Source: Rhodococcus sp. HM1 (GTDB lineage Bacteria; Actinomycetota; Actinomycetes; Mycobacteriales; Mycobacteriaceae). Taken from it: a DNA stretch of 64,000 bases. The position numbers and the translations under genes are program-made. The stretch spans positions 57,775 through 121,774 of the forward strand of contig NZ_JALPTB010000010.1 in NCBI RefSeq assembly GCF_023218075.1, given 5' to 3'. The notes beneath the pieces are model-generated. The model did no database searches. It was not told the DNA's origin and saw only the letters and a program-made list of their open reading frames with translations. This document shows, piece by piece, positions 11,301 to 20,471 of this stretch; within the stretch, counting starts at the first letter, position 1, and every line of letters begins with the position of its first letter.

Positions 11301-13357
11301 ACCTCGTCGACCGCGGCGGCGAACACGGGGTTCTCGAGGTAGAGCTGCTTGGCCATCTTGCGGTGCTGGGCACCGAAGCCCGACAGCACCCAGACGGGGC
11401 CCTTGGTGTCGGGGGTGTCCGAGCTGAAGACGCCCTGGGCGGGCTTGCCGGCCGCGACCGCGCGCAGTCCGGCGATGGCCTCGGCGCGGTCGTTCGCGAT
11501 GACGACGGCACGCGAGCGGCCGTGGTTGCGGCGCGAGAGGGTGCGTGCGACGTCGGCGAGCGGCGTGGTGCTGCCGACCTCGGTCTCGAGCCAGTCCGCG
11601 AGGTCCGCGGCGGCCCGGCGGCGACGCGACGGCAGCGCCGCGGACACCGGGAGCAGCACGGGCAGTTCGCGGGCCGGCGCCTCGGCGGCGGGAGTCTCGG
11701 CGGCGGGGGTCTCGACCTCTTCCGGCAGGACCTCGACCTCGGCCTCGGACTCCTCGAGTCCGGCGTGCCCGGTGTATTCGCGCACCACGACGTGCGCGTT
11801 GGTGCCGCCGAACCCGAAGCCGGAGACACCCGCGACGGCGGCGCCGGTGTAGCGCGGCCAGTCGGCGCCCTCCGCGACCACCTTCAGGCGGGCCTGCTCG
11901 AACGGGATGTACGGGTTGGGGGCGGTGTAGTTCAGGGACGCGGGCAGGTGGTTCTCCTGCATCGCGAGGACGACCTTGATCAGGCCCGCGGCACCGGCGG
12001 CGGCCTCGAGGTGCCCGAAGTTGGTCTTGGCCGAGCCCAGCAGGACCGGCTTGTCGGCGTCGCGGCCGCGGCCGACGACCTTGCCGAGCGCCTCGGCCTC
12101 GATCGGGTCGCCGAGCACCGTGCCGGTGCCGTGCGCCTCGATGTAGTCGACCCCGGACGGCAGGATCTGCGCGTCGCGGTAGGCGCGGCGCAGCACGTCG
12201 ACCTGCGCCTCCGGGTTGGGGGCGACCAGCCCGTTGGAACGTCCGTCCTGGTTGACGGCCGTCCCGGCGATGACGGCGAGGATGTTGTCGCCGTCGCGTT
12301 CGGCGTCCTCGAGCCGCTTGAGGACGACGAGCCCGCCGCCCTCGGACCGCACGATGCCGTTGGCGTCGGCGGAGAAGGCCTTGATCTTGCCGTCGGCGGT
12401 GAGCATGCCGGTCTCGTCGAAGCCGAGGGTGCCCGCGGGCGCGAGCAGCATGTTCACGCCGCCGGCGAGGGCCACGTCGGCTTCGCCGCCGCGCAGGGCA
12501 CGCACGGCCTGGTGCACCGCGACGAGCGACGACGAGCACGCGGTGTCGATGGTGACCGACGGGCCGCGGAAGTCGAAGAAGTACGACACCCGGTTCGCGA
12601 CGATCGCGGTGGACGTGCCGGTGATCGCGTACGGGTCGGCCGCGGACGGGTCGGCGACCGCGAGCAGCTGGTAGTCGTTGGCCGAGCTGCCGATGAACAC
12701 GCCGACGGAGCCGCCCTTGAGCTCGTTCGCCGGGATGTGGGCGTGCTCGAGCGCTTCCCACGCGAGTTCGAGCGCGAGCCGCTGCTGCGGGTCGACCATC
12801 TCGACCTCGCGGGGAGACATCGCGAAGAACTCGGCGTCGAAGCCCTTGACGTCGTCGAGGTAACCGCCGCGCGTGTTGGCGTTCGCGATGGCCTCGGCGA
12901 CGACCGGGTCGCCCTCGAATTCGGACCAGCGGCCCTCGGGCAGGTCGGTGATGCCGCTGCGGCCTTCGGCGAGCAGCTCCCACATCTGCGCGGGGGTGTC
13001 CACGTGCCCGGGCAGCCGGGCGGACATGCCGACGATCGCGATGTCCTTGGCGCCGGTGACGCCGCCGACCGCGTAGAACGCGTCGTCGGCGGCGGCGGGC
13101 ATCTCGGGTTCGCCCTCGATGATGCGGGTGGCCAGCGACGCGATGGTCGGGTGCTGGTACGCGATCGTCGCGGTGAGCGTGACGCCGAGCAGGTCTTCGA
13201 TCTCGCCGCTGAGGGCCACGGCGTCTCTCGACGAGAGGCCGAACTCCTCCATCGGACGATCGTCGGAGATCTGTGACGCCGGTTGCCCGGTCGCGTCGGC
13301 GATCCAGTTCCGCAGCCACTCGCGCAGCTGCGCGACGGTCATTTCAGTGTCAGCCAT
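8369..13357 (-). CDS. pks13: Polyketide synthase Pks13, mycolic acid condensase
   Basis: Joins the meromycoloyl chain to the carboxylated alpha-chain by Claisen condensation. Domain order is ACP-KS-AT-ACP-TE in 1662 residues. The first ACP has its phosphopantetheine serine near residue 43 (EFGLSSRD). The ketosynthase has C274 (DTACSSS), H409 (EAHGTGT) and H449 (NFGHLEA). The acyltransferase serine is S743 (GHSMGE). The second ACP has S1181 (GLDSLMA). An Ala/Glu-rich helical linker (about 1225-1290) leads to a small helical segment and the thioesterase, with S1469 in GWSLGG, the domain that transfers the product to trehalose in mycobacteria. I place the start at the ATG; a TTG one codon upstream also reads through. 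It sits between fadD32 and accD4. Confidence 0.97.
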   Translation of the reverse strand: MADTEMTVAQLREWLRNWIADATGQPASQISDDRPMEEFGLSSRDAVALSGEIEDLLGVTLTATIAYQHPTIASLATRIIEGEPEMPAAADDAFYAVGGVTGAKDIAIVGMSARLPGHVDTPAQMWELLAEGRSGITDLPEGRWSEFEGDPVVAEAIANANTRGGYLDDVKGFDAEFFAMSPREVEMVDPQQRLALELAWEALEHAHIPANELKGGSVGVFIGSSANDYQLLAVADPSAADPYAITGTSTAIVANRVSYFFDFRGPSVTIDTACSSSLVAVHQAVRALRGGEADVALAGGVNMLLAPAGTLGFDETGMLTADGKIKAFSADANGIVRSEGGGLVVLKRLEDAERDGDNILAVIAGTAVNQDGRSNGLVAPNPEAQVDVLRRAYRDAQILPSGVDYIEAHGTGTVLGDPIEAEALGKVVGRGRDADKPVLLGSAKTNFGHLEAAAGAAGLIKVVLAMQENHLPASLNYTAPNPYIPFEQARLKVVAEGADWPRYTGAAVAGVSGFGFGGTNAHVVVREYTGHAGLEESEAEVEVLPEEVETPAAETPAAEAPARELPVLLPVSAALPSRRRRAAADLADWLETEVGSTTPLADVARTLSRRNHGRSRAVVIANDRAEAIAGLRAVAAGKPAQGVFSSDTPDTKGPVWVLSGFGAQHRKMAKQLYLENPVFAAAVDEVDELIYDESGYSMKEKFLDDAQDYDVETAQVGIFTIQIGLAALLRHHGAEPAAIIGHSMGEAAGAYISGGLSLEDAVRVICARSRLMGEAEAGLEGDDIRLMALVEYSADEISAVLTDFPHLEVCVYAAPTHTVIGGPQDEVNAIVARAESEEKFARVLQTKGASHTSQVDPLLGELAAELAGIEPHRLKVDVYSSVDQETLYRAGHEGIHPVEYWTKGLRHSVYFTQAVRQALADGYTTFLELNANPATLMSVAATAFDAGVQDGKFIQTLKRKEDESLGVLTALAQLYTYGHAVDLRSLLPDGEYADLPRTAFLRKEFWLKTRIGSGGNSRVPGARVALPDGRFAWEVQASAVTDPATLATAAAAQVYADVTLVASVPHAPVPASGTLTTTLTPHPGGASLQVHAKDASGFTLVHEAVVSSGEVLPEPVVAPVERAADTVEELPEVAESFGDRWDPEGSESLEDRLALIVAESMGYAPEDLPVEIPLIDLGLDSLMAVRIKNRVEYEFDIPQLQLSAVKDASLRDVAKYLRYAVENREEVAALAAQQAAEKAAERAAEEAEDAANTVTVPPVEDTTVIAEAEAILAEAEAEAAKAEASPAEAARTDITDQQAVAEASGQHVPPRDAAERLTFASWAVITGESAKGIFDTLPILDDETAERLAARLTERSNGEITVDDVLDAETIEQLAETVRQHLESADRIDGLVRTLRPRPEGSDAVPVFVFHPAGGSTVAYEPLLKRLPADTPMYGFERTEGPIEQRAAEYLPLIKEIQGDGPYVLYGWSLGGVLAYAVARMLRAEGKDVRYVGLIDTVMAGEKVEDTPEEITKRWQRYAKFAKKTYGVDAPLPYEQLAQADDEGQVRILMDLLKLSGAKIPGGIIEHQRTSWLDNRAIQTARLEPYDGNVVLYMADKYHDDAIDLEPAFGTRQPDGGWGEVVRNLEVIHVGGDHLQIVDEPYIAKVGADLTRKLAEIAATRS

Positions 13358-13392
13358 CAACCCACCACGCTACCCGGGAAAGAGAACAATTG

Positions 13393-15282
13393 TTACACGC
13401 TATCGGGGAATGCTTGCTGCTGATACCCCCCGCGCAGCGTTCCCTCGATGTAGGCGGCCTTGCAGGCCCGGCGCGCGATCTTGCCGCTGGACGTGCGCGG
13501 GATGGACCCGGCCGGAACCAGCAGGATGTCGCGTGCCGTCACACCGTGGCGGCTCGAGATCGCCGCGCGGACCGCGTCGGCGATCGGCTGCGGATCGGCC
13601 TTGCCGGCGCCCGGGCCGCGCTCGGCGACGATGACCAGCTGTTCGGAAGCGTCGTCGGCGTCGAACTTCAGGCCGGAGGCCTCGTTCTCGAACACGTCGA
13701 CGGGAAGCTGGTTGGCCGGGACCGCGAAGGCCGCGATGAAGCCGGGGCGCAGCGACGAGCTGGCCTCCTGCGCAGAGAACTCGAGGTCCTGCGGGTAGTG
13801 GTTGCGGCCGTCGACGATCACCAGGTCCTTGACGCGACCGGTGATGTACAGCTCGCCGTCGATGTAGACGCCGTAGTCGCCGGTGCGCAGCCAGTTGGCG
13901 TCCGGCGCGGTGCCCTCGGCGTGGCTGTTCTCCTCGAGACGGGACGTGATCCGGTTGTGGAAGGTCTCGTCGGTCTCGTCCTTGCGACCCCAGTAGCCGA
14001 TGCCGATGTTGTCGCCGTGCAGCCAGATCTCGCCGACGTGCTCGTCGGGGACCTCGGCGCCGGTCTCGGCGTCGACGATCGCGGCCCACTGGCTGCGGGC
14101 GACGTAGCCGCAGGACACCTGGGCGATCGCGCCCGGTGCTTCGCGGTCCACCTTCACGATGCGGCCCGCGTTCAGCTCGCTGCGGTCGACGTAGATGACC
14201 TTCGCTTCGTCGGTGCTCTTGGTGGAGGACACGAACAGGGTCGCCTCCGCCATGCCGTAGGACGGCTTGATGGCCGTCTTCGGCAGGCCGTACGGGGCGA
14301 ACGCCTCGTTGAACTTGCGCATCGACGACGTGGTGACCGGCTCGCTGCCGTTGATCAGCCCGATCACGTTGGACAGATCGAGGGTCTCCCCCGGCTTCGG
14401 CAGGCCGCGCGCGGCGGCGTGCTCGAACGCGAAGTTCGGGGCCGCGGCGAACGTGCCGGCACCGTCGGAGACGGCGGCGAGTTCGCGGATCCAGCGGCCG
14501 GGCCGCGCCACGAACGCGCGCGGGCTCATGATGGTGATGTACTTGCCGCCGATCGCGGGCAGGATCACCGTGAGCAGACCCATGTCGTGGAACAGCGGAA
14601 GCCAGGTCACGCCGCGGGAGGACTCGTTGAGCTCGATCGAGTCGGCCATCTGCACGACGTTGGTGAGCACGGACCGGTGGGTGATCTCCACGCCGGCCGG
14701 AACCCGGGTCGAACCCGAGGTGTACTGCAGGTAGGCGATGTCGTCGGTCCCGATCTCCGGGCGCGTCCAGGTGTCGGCGACCGAATCGGGGATGGCGTCG
14801 ACCGCGATGACCCGGGGGCGCTGCGCGGCCGGCAGCGGACGGAAGAACTGGCGGACGCCCGCAGCGGACGACGTCGTCGTCAGGATCGCGCTGGGCGTGC
14901 AGTCGCCGAGCACGGCGTGCAGGCGGTCGGTGTGGCCCGGCTCGTCCGGGTCGAACAGGGGCACCGCGATGGCGCCGGCGTAGATGGCCGCGAAGAACGA
15001 CACGACGTAGTCCAGGCCCTGGGGCGCCAGGATCGCGACACGATCGCCCGGCTTGGTGACCTGCTGGAGACGGGACGCGATCGCTCGCATCCGCACACCG
15101 AACTGACGCCAGGTCAGCTCGTGCACCTCTCCGTCGCGCTCGCGGGAGTAATCGATGTAGCGGTAGGCGAGATCGTCGCCGTTACCGTTCGTGTGCTGTT
15201 CGAGGTGATCGAGCAGCGTGTTGCCCTCGGGCAGAACGATATGACCGTTCTCATCGATGAACTCTTCGAAACCGACGCTCAA
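13393..15282 (-). CDS. fadD32: Long-chain fatty acyl-AMP ligase FadD32
   Basis: Activates the meromycolic chain as acyl-adenylate and loads it onto the N-terminal ACP of Pks13. Adenylation-family motifs are visible: [12 protein letters not shown] (phosphate loop), [11 protein letters not shown] and LRTGDYG, followed by a C-terminal subdomain ending in [13 protein letters not shown] choose the TTG start that yields [13 protein letters not shown] (629 residues) because AGGGAGAAGGA lies just before it. An in-frame TTG ten codons upstream (to 15312, 639 residues) is the alternative. First gene of the fadD32-pks13-accD4 unit, 35 bases before pks13. Confidence 0.95.
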   Translation of the reverse strand: MSVGFEEFIDENGHIVLPEGNTLLDHLEQHTNGNGDDLAYRYIDYSRERDGEVHELTWRQFGVRMRAIASRLQQVTKPGDRVAILAPQGLDYVVSFFAAIYAGAIAVPLFDPDEPGHTDRLHAVLGDCTPSAILTTTSSAAGVRQFFRPLPAAQRPRVIAVDAIPDSVADTWTRPEIGTDDIAYLQYTSGSTRVPAGVEITHRSVLTNVVQMADSIELNESSRGVTWLPLFHDMGLLTVILPAIGGKYITIMSPRAFVARPGRWIRELAAVSDGAGTFAAAPNFAFEHAAARGLPKPGETLDLSNVIGLINGSEPVTTSSMRKFNEAFAPYGLPKTAIKPSYGMAEATLFVSSTKSTDEAKVIYVDRSELNAGRIVKVDREAPGAIAQVSCGYVARSQWAAIVDAETGAEVPDEHVGEIWLHGDNIGIGYWGRKDETDETFHNRITSRLEENSHAEGTAPDANWLRTGDYGVYIDGELYITGRVKDLVIVDGRNHYPQDLEFSAQEASSSLRPGFIAAFAVPANQLPVDVFENEASGLKFDADDASEQLVIVAERGPGAGKADPQPIADAVRAAISSRHGVTARDILLVPAGSIPRTSSGKIARRACKAAYIEGTLRGGYQQQAFPDSV

Positions 15283-15418
15283 TTCCTTCTCCCTGTCGAA
15301 GCGATCCCACAACCACCCGACATGGTTGCGCCCCGTTCATTACTTCGCGATTCGTTGGCCCGCGTAACACGGACCGTCGCACATTCGCTGCCGAGTGGCC
15401 TGCGAACGTGCAACCCGT

Positions 15419-15439
15419 CGGACCAGTTCATCGGTCCGA
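15419..15439 (-). terminator. Weak hairpin between the oxidoreductase and fadD32
   Basis: CGGACC and GGTCCG arms around an 8-base loop lie about 30 bases past the stop of the upstream oxidoreductase gene and ahead of fadD32. It is short and lacks a T run, so it may only reduce read-through, leaving fadD32 with its own promoter somewhere in 15283-15420. Confidence 0.3.
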
Positions 15440-15470
15440 GATCACGAATATGTTACAGATCCTCACTACG

Positions 15471-16472
15471 TCATTCCCCCGCGAGCAGGGGAATCACCGG
15501 CGCGAACGCCTCCATCTGAGTCGGGAAGACGCCCACGTACGACATGCCGGTCTTGGCGCGCACCGCACGGATCCGATCGGCGATCTCCTCGTGCGAACCG
15601 ATTGCCAGATACGGGGATTCGAGGATGTCGTCGACCGTCAGGCGGGTGTCGACCTCGATGTTCGGAGGGAACCCCTGATCGAGCGCACCCAGCGCCATCT
15701 CCGCGGCCTGCTGCTTGTCGTCGGTGACGAGGATCATGGTGATGGTCCAGTTCAACTCGATGTCGGCGAAACGATCACCGGCGGCCTTCCGGATCGTCTC
15801 CACCCGCTCGATCGTGCTTGCCATCGTGATGCCGGACAGCAACAACTTGCCGTCGCTGTTGGTCGGGGGCGCCACCGAGATGATGTCGGCGTACCGGGCG
15901 GCCAGGGCGAGCATGCGCGGACCACCCCCGCCGACCGCGATCGGTGGCCGCGGGCCCTGACGTGGCCGCGGGCTGCCCTTGAGGCCGTCGATGCGGTAGT
16001 GCTTGCCCTCGAAGGTGCATTCCCGGCCGCGCAGCAGCACGTCGAGGATCTGCAGCGTCTCCTCGAGCTTCTCGATCCGCACACCGGGACGGTCGTAGGC
16101 GATGCCCGCCTTGTCGAATTCGTCCTTCATCCAACCGGCCCCGAGCCCGAGTTCGAGGCGGCCGCCGGAGAGCACGTCGATGGTGGCGGCGTCCTTGGCG
16201 AGGATCGCGGGGTGGCGGAATCCGTTCGCGAGCATCGCGGTGCCGATCCGGATGCGGTCGGTCGCCACGGCGAGGGCGCCGAGCGCGGCGATCGGTCCGA
16301 CCTGGTTGCCCAGGTGATCCGGGATCATGAAGCTGTCGTAGCCGAGCTCCTCGGCCCGCTGCGCGAGCTCGACGAAACGCCTGGCCCCGCCTTCCTCGGC
16401 GTTGCCCTCCCCACCCGCGGCGAAGCGGAACTTCCGCGGCTGAAGTGCTGCGGAGCCGTCGGTCGCACTCAT
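15471..16472 (-). CDS. LLM-class F420-dependent oxidoreductase
   Basis: Luciferase-like TIM-barrel oxidoreductase of 333 residues. Family features are LAQRAEELGYDSFMIPDHLG near the N-terminus, RIRIGTAMLANGFRHPA, GRLELGLGAGW and the glycine-rich AVGGGGPRML. Such proteins usually use coenzyme F420, some FMN; the substrate is unknown. I start at the ATG giving MSATDGSAAL because GGAGAGAAGG lies six bases ahead. It precedes fadD32 on the same strand, an extra gene compared with the M. tuberculosis order between fadD32 and the Culp6 cutinase. A role in modifying mycolate chains is possible but only suggested by position. Confidence 0.85.
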   Translation of the reverse strand: MSATDGSAALQPRKFRFAAGGEGNAEEGGARRFVELAQRAEELGYDSFMIPDHLGNQVGPIAALGALAVATDRIRIGTAMLANGFRHPAILAKDAATIDVLSGGRLELGLGAGWMKDEFDKAGIAYDRPGVRIEKLEETLQILDVLLRGRECTFEGKHYRIDGLKGSPRPRQGPRPPIAVGGGGPRMLALAARYADIISVAPPTNSDGKLLLSGITMASTIERVETIRKAAGDRFADIELNWTITMILVTDDKQQAAEMALGALDQGFPPNIEVDTRLTVDDILESPYLAIGSHEEIADRIRAVRAKTGMSYVGVFPTQMEAFAPVIPLLAGE

Positions 16473-16566
16473 CGAACCTTCTCTCCAGTGTGCTGTGTCC
16501 GTGCGCCACGGCCCGGACACTCCGGACGCAGCCCGATTGTCGAGTCTAAGTGCCGACGGTGGAGAG

Positions 16567-16586
16567 ATTGTAACGGGTCGTGACCC
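16567..16586 (-). promoter_or_regulatory. Candidate promoter of the F420-type oxidoreductase
   Basis: On the minus strand a perfect TACAAT -10 hexamer (16567-16572) lies about 95 bases before the start codon. Just upstream, in the -10/-35 spacer, is a short palindrome GGGTC-AC-GACCC (16575-16586), which could be an operator. No good -35 is seen. Confidence 0.4.
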
Positions 16587-16619
16587 CCGACACTACCGCC
16601 CGGTAACCAGACCCTCGGA

Positions 16620-17582
16620 TCACTCTTCCGGAGGCGTCGGCGCCGCGTTGATCTTGTCCGCGGCCCAGCTCGCGACCCACTGCGTCGCCGTGGTGCCGGC
16701 GTCGTCGACGACGAACGTGTTGTACATCGCATGCACCGGGTTGTTGTAGTACTCGAGCAGCCGCGGCGCACTCGCGAGCAGATTGCCGGGATTGAGCGCG
16801 TCCGGCGGGGCGTCGCAGATGCCGTCGCTGGGCGCGCAGATCTGCACGGTCCGGTCGGCGAGTTCACCGAACCCACCCGGCCGGGGACCGGTCAGGGTGA
16901 TACCCGGCAGCCGGAGCCCGGCCAGCGCCAGCTCGGCGCCCACCCCGGACACCGGGGGGCCGATCGTCGGGGCCGCGTCGGGGTCGCGCCGGCCGTCGGC
17001 GATGAGCGCGACACCGAGCACGCGATCCGCGGGCACCGGCCCGTTCCCGGCCCCGATCTTCGCCGCGACGTCACCGGTGATCACCGCGCCCTGGGAGAAG
17101 CCCGTGAGGATGTACGACGTGAGCGGGCACTCGGCGAAGCGGCGCGTCAGGATGTCCTCCATCGCCGCGGTACCCGCGGTGCGGCTGTTGTTGTACGACT
17201 GTTGACCGTCCGGCGGCAGCGCGATCGGATTGGAGAACTGCGCGACGTACGGCACGGTGTAGACGTCCGCGCGCTGCGGATCGAACTGCTGCTGCAACGG
17301 CCGGGTCACGTTCAACATCAACGACAGCGGATTGGCGGTCGGGTTGTACGGATCGTCGCCGACCGCGGACTCCCACGTGCCGGGTACCGACACCACCTGG
17401 ACGTCGGGGCACTCCGCGGGTTGCGACTGCGGCTGCTCCGGCGTCGGCGGGATCGGCGGGACCGGCGTGGGCAGCCGCCCGGCGAAGATGTACCACAGCG
17501 CCAGCACGACGACCAGGACGAGAAGCGCAACGATCACGACGAGGACGCGTCCGCGCCGCCTCGTCTTCGTCCTGGCCATCAT
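16620..17582 (-). CDS. Cutinase-like esterase, Culp6 type
   Basis: Membrane-anchored serine esterase of 320 residues resembling Rv3802c/Culp6, an essential phospholipase/thioesterase encoded in the mycolate cluster of M. tuberculosis. It has a basic N-terminus, a membrane anchor (about 12-34), a proline-rich linker and an alpha/beta-hydrolase domain. The catalytic serine is S163 in GFSQGA, the histidine H284 in NNPVHAMY, with the acid probably D253 or D257 in PSDGICD. Two adjacent ATG codons occur; AGGGGAGG spaced nine bases favours the first. It follows the DUF732 lipoprotein gene by 15 bases and is likely co-transcribed with it. Confidence 0.9.
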   Translation of the reverse strand: MMARTKTRRRGRVLVVIVALLVLVVVLALWYIFAGRLPTPVPPIPPTPEQPQSQPAECPDVQVVSVPGTWESAVGDDPYNPTANPLSLMLNVTRPLQQQFDPQRADVYTVPYVAQFSNPIALPPDGQQSYNNSRTAGTAAMEDILTRRFAECPLTSYILTGFSQGAVITGDVAAKIGAGNGPVPADRVLGVALIADGRRDPDAAPTIGPPVSGVGAELALAGLRLPGITLTGPRPGGFGELADRTVQICAPSDGICDAPPDALNPGNLLASAPRLLEYYNNPVHAMYNTFVVDDAGTTATQWVASWAADKINAAPTPPEE

Positions 17583-17597
17583 GCTGTGGATCCTCCC

Positions 17598-18167
17598 CTA
17601 GCTGCAGTAGGTCGACTTGGCGGTCGCGATGTAGACGTTCGCGGTCTCGGCGGCCTGCTCCTCGGTGATCTCGATCCCCGAGGCGACGGCGTCGCTGCCG
17701 ACCAGGGCCGTGACGATCGTCTTGATCTCGTCCTCGCTGCCGCCCTGGGCGATCGCACCGCAGATGTAGTTGGCGGTGTTGATCGCGCTGCTGCCGTCGC
17801 CGGACGGCTCGACACCCTCCGCGCGCAGCGCGTCCAGGAACGCCGCGTCCCGCGAATCGGTGGGGACCTCGGTCGGGCCGGGGAAGCCCGGCGCGGTCTG
17901 GGGTTCGGCCGGCGGCGCGGTCGCGGCCTCGCCGGGGCTCGTCACGGGTGCTTCGACGGCGGGAGATTCCGCTGCGGTGCCCTCGGCGCCCGTCGTCGCC
18001 GTCGCGGATGCCGACGTGGTCGCGGCCGTCGCGGACGTCGTCGCCGACGGGGTGCTCGTCGCGGTGGAATCGTCGCTTCCGCAGGCGCCCAGCACAGCGG
18101 CGGCGGTCAGTGCGGCAACGCAGGCGCCGACCACGCGGGTCGAACGCGAACGGGTCCGTGCAGGCAT
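17598..18167 (-). CDS. DUF732 family lipoprotein
   Basis: Predicted exported lipoprotein of 189 residues. An N-terminal signal sequence ends in the lipobox LGAC, followed by a long Ser/Thr/Ala-rich linker and a C-terminal DUF732 domain (about the last 75 residues), with AAFLDALRAEGV near its start and the paired cysteines of NYICGAI and STYCS. DUF732 proteins are common in mycolic-acid bacteria and have no settled function. I use the ATG giving MPARTRS, preceded by GAGGACACC; an ATG six codons upstream has no ribosome site. It is just upstream of the Culp6-like gene. Confidence 0.8.
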   Translation of the reverse strand: MPARTRSRSTRVVGACVAALTAAAVLGACGSDDSTATSTPSATTSATAATTSASATATTGAEGTAAESPAVEAPVTSPGEAATAPPAEPQTAPGFPGPTEVPTDSRDAAFLDALRAEGVEPSGDGSSAINTANYICGAIAQGGSEDEIKTIVTALVGSDAVASGIEITEEQAAETANVYIATAKSTYCS

Positions 18168-18227
18168 GTGGTGGTGTCCTCGCATCCGGTTTCGTGAGCA
18201 AACGGTCTGACGGGCGAACAGGGTCGT

Positions 18228-18248
18228 GGGGCCGGACGGGCCGGCCCC
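18228..18248 (-). terminator. Hairpin after the LGFP mycolyltransferase gene
   Basis: GGGGCCGG and CCGGCCCC arms around ACGGG, followed at 18266-18286 (on the side nearer the upstream stop) by a second weaker GCTTCGG/CCGAAGC hairpin. Both lie in the 190-base gap between the mycolyltransferase stop and the DUF732 gene. Confidence 0.5.
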
Positions 18249-18358
18249 GCCCCAGGCTACAGAGAGCTTCGGGCGGCGACCGAAGCCGTCGCTCCGATCA
18301 CCGCCCGACGATAGGTGCCCCCGACCGCGCGGTCGAGACCGGTCCTGGAGGGTCGTGG

Positions 18359-20227
18359 CTAGGGGCTCACCGCGGTGACGTCACCGACCCGGGTGACGAA
18401 CCCGCCCTGGAAGTTCTGTCGGACCCCGCCCTCGATCGGGAACTCGTCGCTGATCGGGAAGCCCAGTCGGCCGTTCTCGTAGCCGGCGTCCCTCCAGGCG
18501 TCGAAGATCGGGCCGTTGCGCACCGGCCAGGCACCGCTCAGCGGGCTCCAGTAGATGTTGCCGCCCTCGAACGCGTTGAAGCGGCCACCGTCCTTGACGG
18601 GGATCTCGCTGGTCTTCGGGAAGCCGAGCCAGCTGTTCTCGTACCCCATCTCGGCGTACTTGCCCATGATCAGGCCCTGCACGGCGTGGGCGCCGGTGGG
18701 TTCGCTCCAGTACAGCGAGCCGATCTCGAAGCCCTGGACCAGACCCGGCTTGTTCGGCGTCACGATCTCGTCGAATACGGGGTAGCCGAGCGGGCCGCCC
18801 TCCCAGCCCTGTCGCGCCCATTCGTCGAGGAGCACACCGCGGATCGCGTGGGCGCCGGTCTGCGGCGTCCAGTAGATCGAACCGTGCTGGAAGTGGTTGA
18901 ACCGGCCGCGCCCGTCGGGGGTGCCGTTCTCCCCGGTCTTCGGGAAGCCGAGCGGGCCCGCCGGACCGCCACTGCCCTGGTAGGCGCCGCCGATGGCACC
19001 GGCGACCGGGAAGGTGCCCGCGTCGGATGCGAAGACCCGGCCGAACCGGAAGTCCTGGACCCGGCCGCCGGCCACCGGGTACTCGGCGGTGAGGCAGTCG
19101 CCGAGCCACGGGTTGGCCGCGACGGTGTCGCCGATCGACCCGGCCGCCGAGCACGACGGCTTGTCCACCGGCACCCCGAGCGTGTTCGCGAGCTGCGGCC
19201 ACAGCTGGTGCAGCTCGAACTCCCAGTACGGCCACGAGTGGGTGCCGGACGGGCGGTACACGACCTGCGCGGGGATTCCGAGCTTGTTGAGCTTGGTGGC
19301 GAACGCCTGCGAGGTCAGCCGTGACAGGATCTCGAGGCCCATGCCCGCGTAGTTGGTGCTGACGCCGGGCACGCCCGAGGGCTGGTCGTACGGCCCGGTG
19401 CTGCCGCTGCCGCTGGAGACGTACAGGCTCACGCCGCGCAGCTTGTCGGCGAGCAGATACGGATCGTGCGATTCCCAGTTCTCACTACCGGCCGGACCCC
19501 ACATGGCATCGACGTCGAAGCCGCCCGCGTCCTGCATGGCGTACTTGATGGCCTCGGGCATACCGAGGGTCGTGGTGGTGAGGATGCCCGACAGCGACGC
19601 CGCGAACTGGAAGAAGCCGGGATTGCGGGCGGGCAGGAACATCGCGGCGGTACCGCCCATGGACAGGCCGACCACACCGCGGGTGCTCGTGGCCCGCCAG
19701 TCGCGTTCGAGGACCTGCGGCAGTTCCTTGGTCAGGAACGTCTCCCACTTGTAGTTCTGCCCGTTGTTCTGGTCGACCCAGTCCGCGTAGAAGCTGGACT
19801 GGCCACCGATGGGCAGCACGGCGGTGACGTTCTTGTCCGCGAAGAACGCCTCGGCGTCCGTCTCGAGGGTCCAGCCGTTCTCGTCGTCGCGGGCGCGCAT
19901 CCCGTCGAGCATGTACACGACGGGGAAGCGCGCGTCGGGCCGGATGTTCCAGTCCCGGGCCAGCAGCAACTGGACCTGGATCGGGGTGCCCATCGACGGA
20001 GATTCGATCCACACGGCGACGCGGCGATCGGTGAGCCAGTCGACGCGCCGGACGTTCACACCCGACGCCGGGGCCTGCGTGGTGGCGGGCTCGGTCCGGG
20101 CGGGTTCCGCGGATGCGACCGCGGCGGTGGTCAGTCCCGCCGCCATCGGCGCAACCAGCGTCGCGGCGAGTGCGGCCAGGATGCGTCGCTTCACTCGGGG
20201 ACCACCGATCACTGTTCGCATGTGCAT
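18359..20227 (-). CDS. Secreted mycolyltransferase (antigen 85 family) with C-terminal LGFP repeats
   Basis: Exported esterase that transfers mycolic acids between trehalose and cell-wall arabinan. The 622-residue protein has a signal peptide cleaved near AVASA-EPAR (residue 40), an antigen 85 domain (about 55-350) with S189 in GLSMGG, probable E299 in MGLEILSR and H330 in GTHSW, then several LGFP repeats (about 370-615; LGFPKTGENG, LGYPVFDE, LGFPKTSE, LGFPISDE). LGFP repeats are thought to hold proteins to the wall. Corynebacterial PS1-type mycolyltransferases have the same design. The start ATG has AGGAAG six bases ahead. It lies next to a shorter antigen 85 gene, as fbpD and fbpA do in M. 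tuberculosis. Confidence 0.95.
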   Translation of the reverse strand: MHMRTVIGGPRVKRRILAALAATLVAPMAAGLTTAAVASAEPARTEPATTQAPASGVNVRRVDWLTDRRVAVWIESPSMGTPIQVQLLLARDWNIRPDARFPVVYMLDGMRARDDENGWTLETDAEAFFADKNVTAVLPIGGQSSFYADWVDQNNGQNYKWETFLTKELPQVLERDWRATSTRGVVGLSMGGTAAMFLPARNPGFFQFAASLSGILTTTTLGMPEAIKYAMQDAGGFDVDAMWGPAGSENWESHDPYLLADKLRGVSLYVSSGSGSTGPYDQPSGVPGVSTNYAGMGLEILSRLTSQAFATKLNKLGIPAQVVYRPSGTHSWPYWEFELHQLWPQLANTLGVPVDKPSCSAAGSIGDTVAANPWLGDCLTAEYPVAGGRVQDFRFGRVFASDAGTFPVAGAIGGAYQGSGGPAGPLGFPKTGENGTPDGRGRFNHFQHGSIYWTPQTGAHAIRGVLLDEWARQGWEGGPLGYPVFDEIVTPNKPGLVQGFEIGSLYWSEPTGAHAVQGLIMGKYAEMGYENSWLGFPKTSEIPVKDGGRFNAFEGGNIYWSPLSGAWPVRNGPIFDAWRDAGYENGRLGFPISDEFPIEGGVRQNFQGGFVTRVGDVTAVSP

Positions 20228-20276
20228 CGCTCACTTCCTGCGTTGCCGGGGCCGGTTCGCGGGAGCCTGTCCAACC

Positions 20277-20292
20277 CCTTCGTGTACGAAGG
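20277..20292. promoter_or_regulatory. Perfect 16-base palindrome upstream of the LGFP mycolyltransferase
   Basis: CCTTCGT-GT-ACGAAGG lies 50 bases before the start codon, in the region that should hold the promoter or 5' leader. It could be a repressor operator or a small leader hairpin. No known regulator is assigned. Confidence 0.4.
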
Positions 20293-20389
20293 TCGCTTCC
20301 ACTGCGTCCGAAGATCGTTTGTACACGGGAAAGTCCCAGGATCGGTGACGGCGCGCTGTGACTGGTGAGAAAATTGTTCACAACGACGC

Positions 20390-20430
20390 ATGCCGCCCGG
20401 ATCACCCCCTGCGGGGCGATCGGGCGGCAT
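20390..20430 (-). terminator. Nested hairpin after the second mycolyltransferase gene
   Basis: Outer arms ATGCCGCCCG (20390-20399) and CGGGCGGCAT (20421-20430) enclose an inner CCCC-TGC-GGGG stem. It begins about 40 bases past the stop at 20472 and before the promoter region of the next gene. Confidence 0.55.
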
Positions 20431-20471
20431 GGTGTCGGCAGTGTGCGCCGATTACGTGCGCGTTCGAAGCG

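Noticed and set aside
10052..13276. Open frame of 1074 codons antisense to pks13
   Set aside because: Opposite strand of a complete polyketide synthase with intact active sites; low-complexity Gly/Asp/Arg product.
18186..18358. GC-rich gap considered as holding a small RNA
   Set aside because: Two hairpins there are explained by termination of the upstream mycolyltransferase gene, and no promoter is visible.
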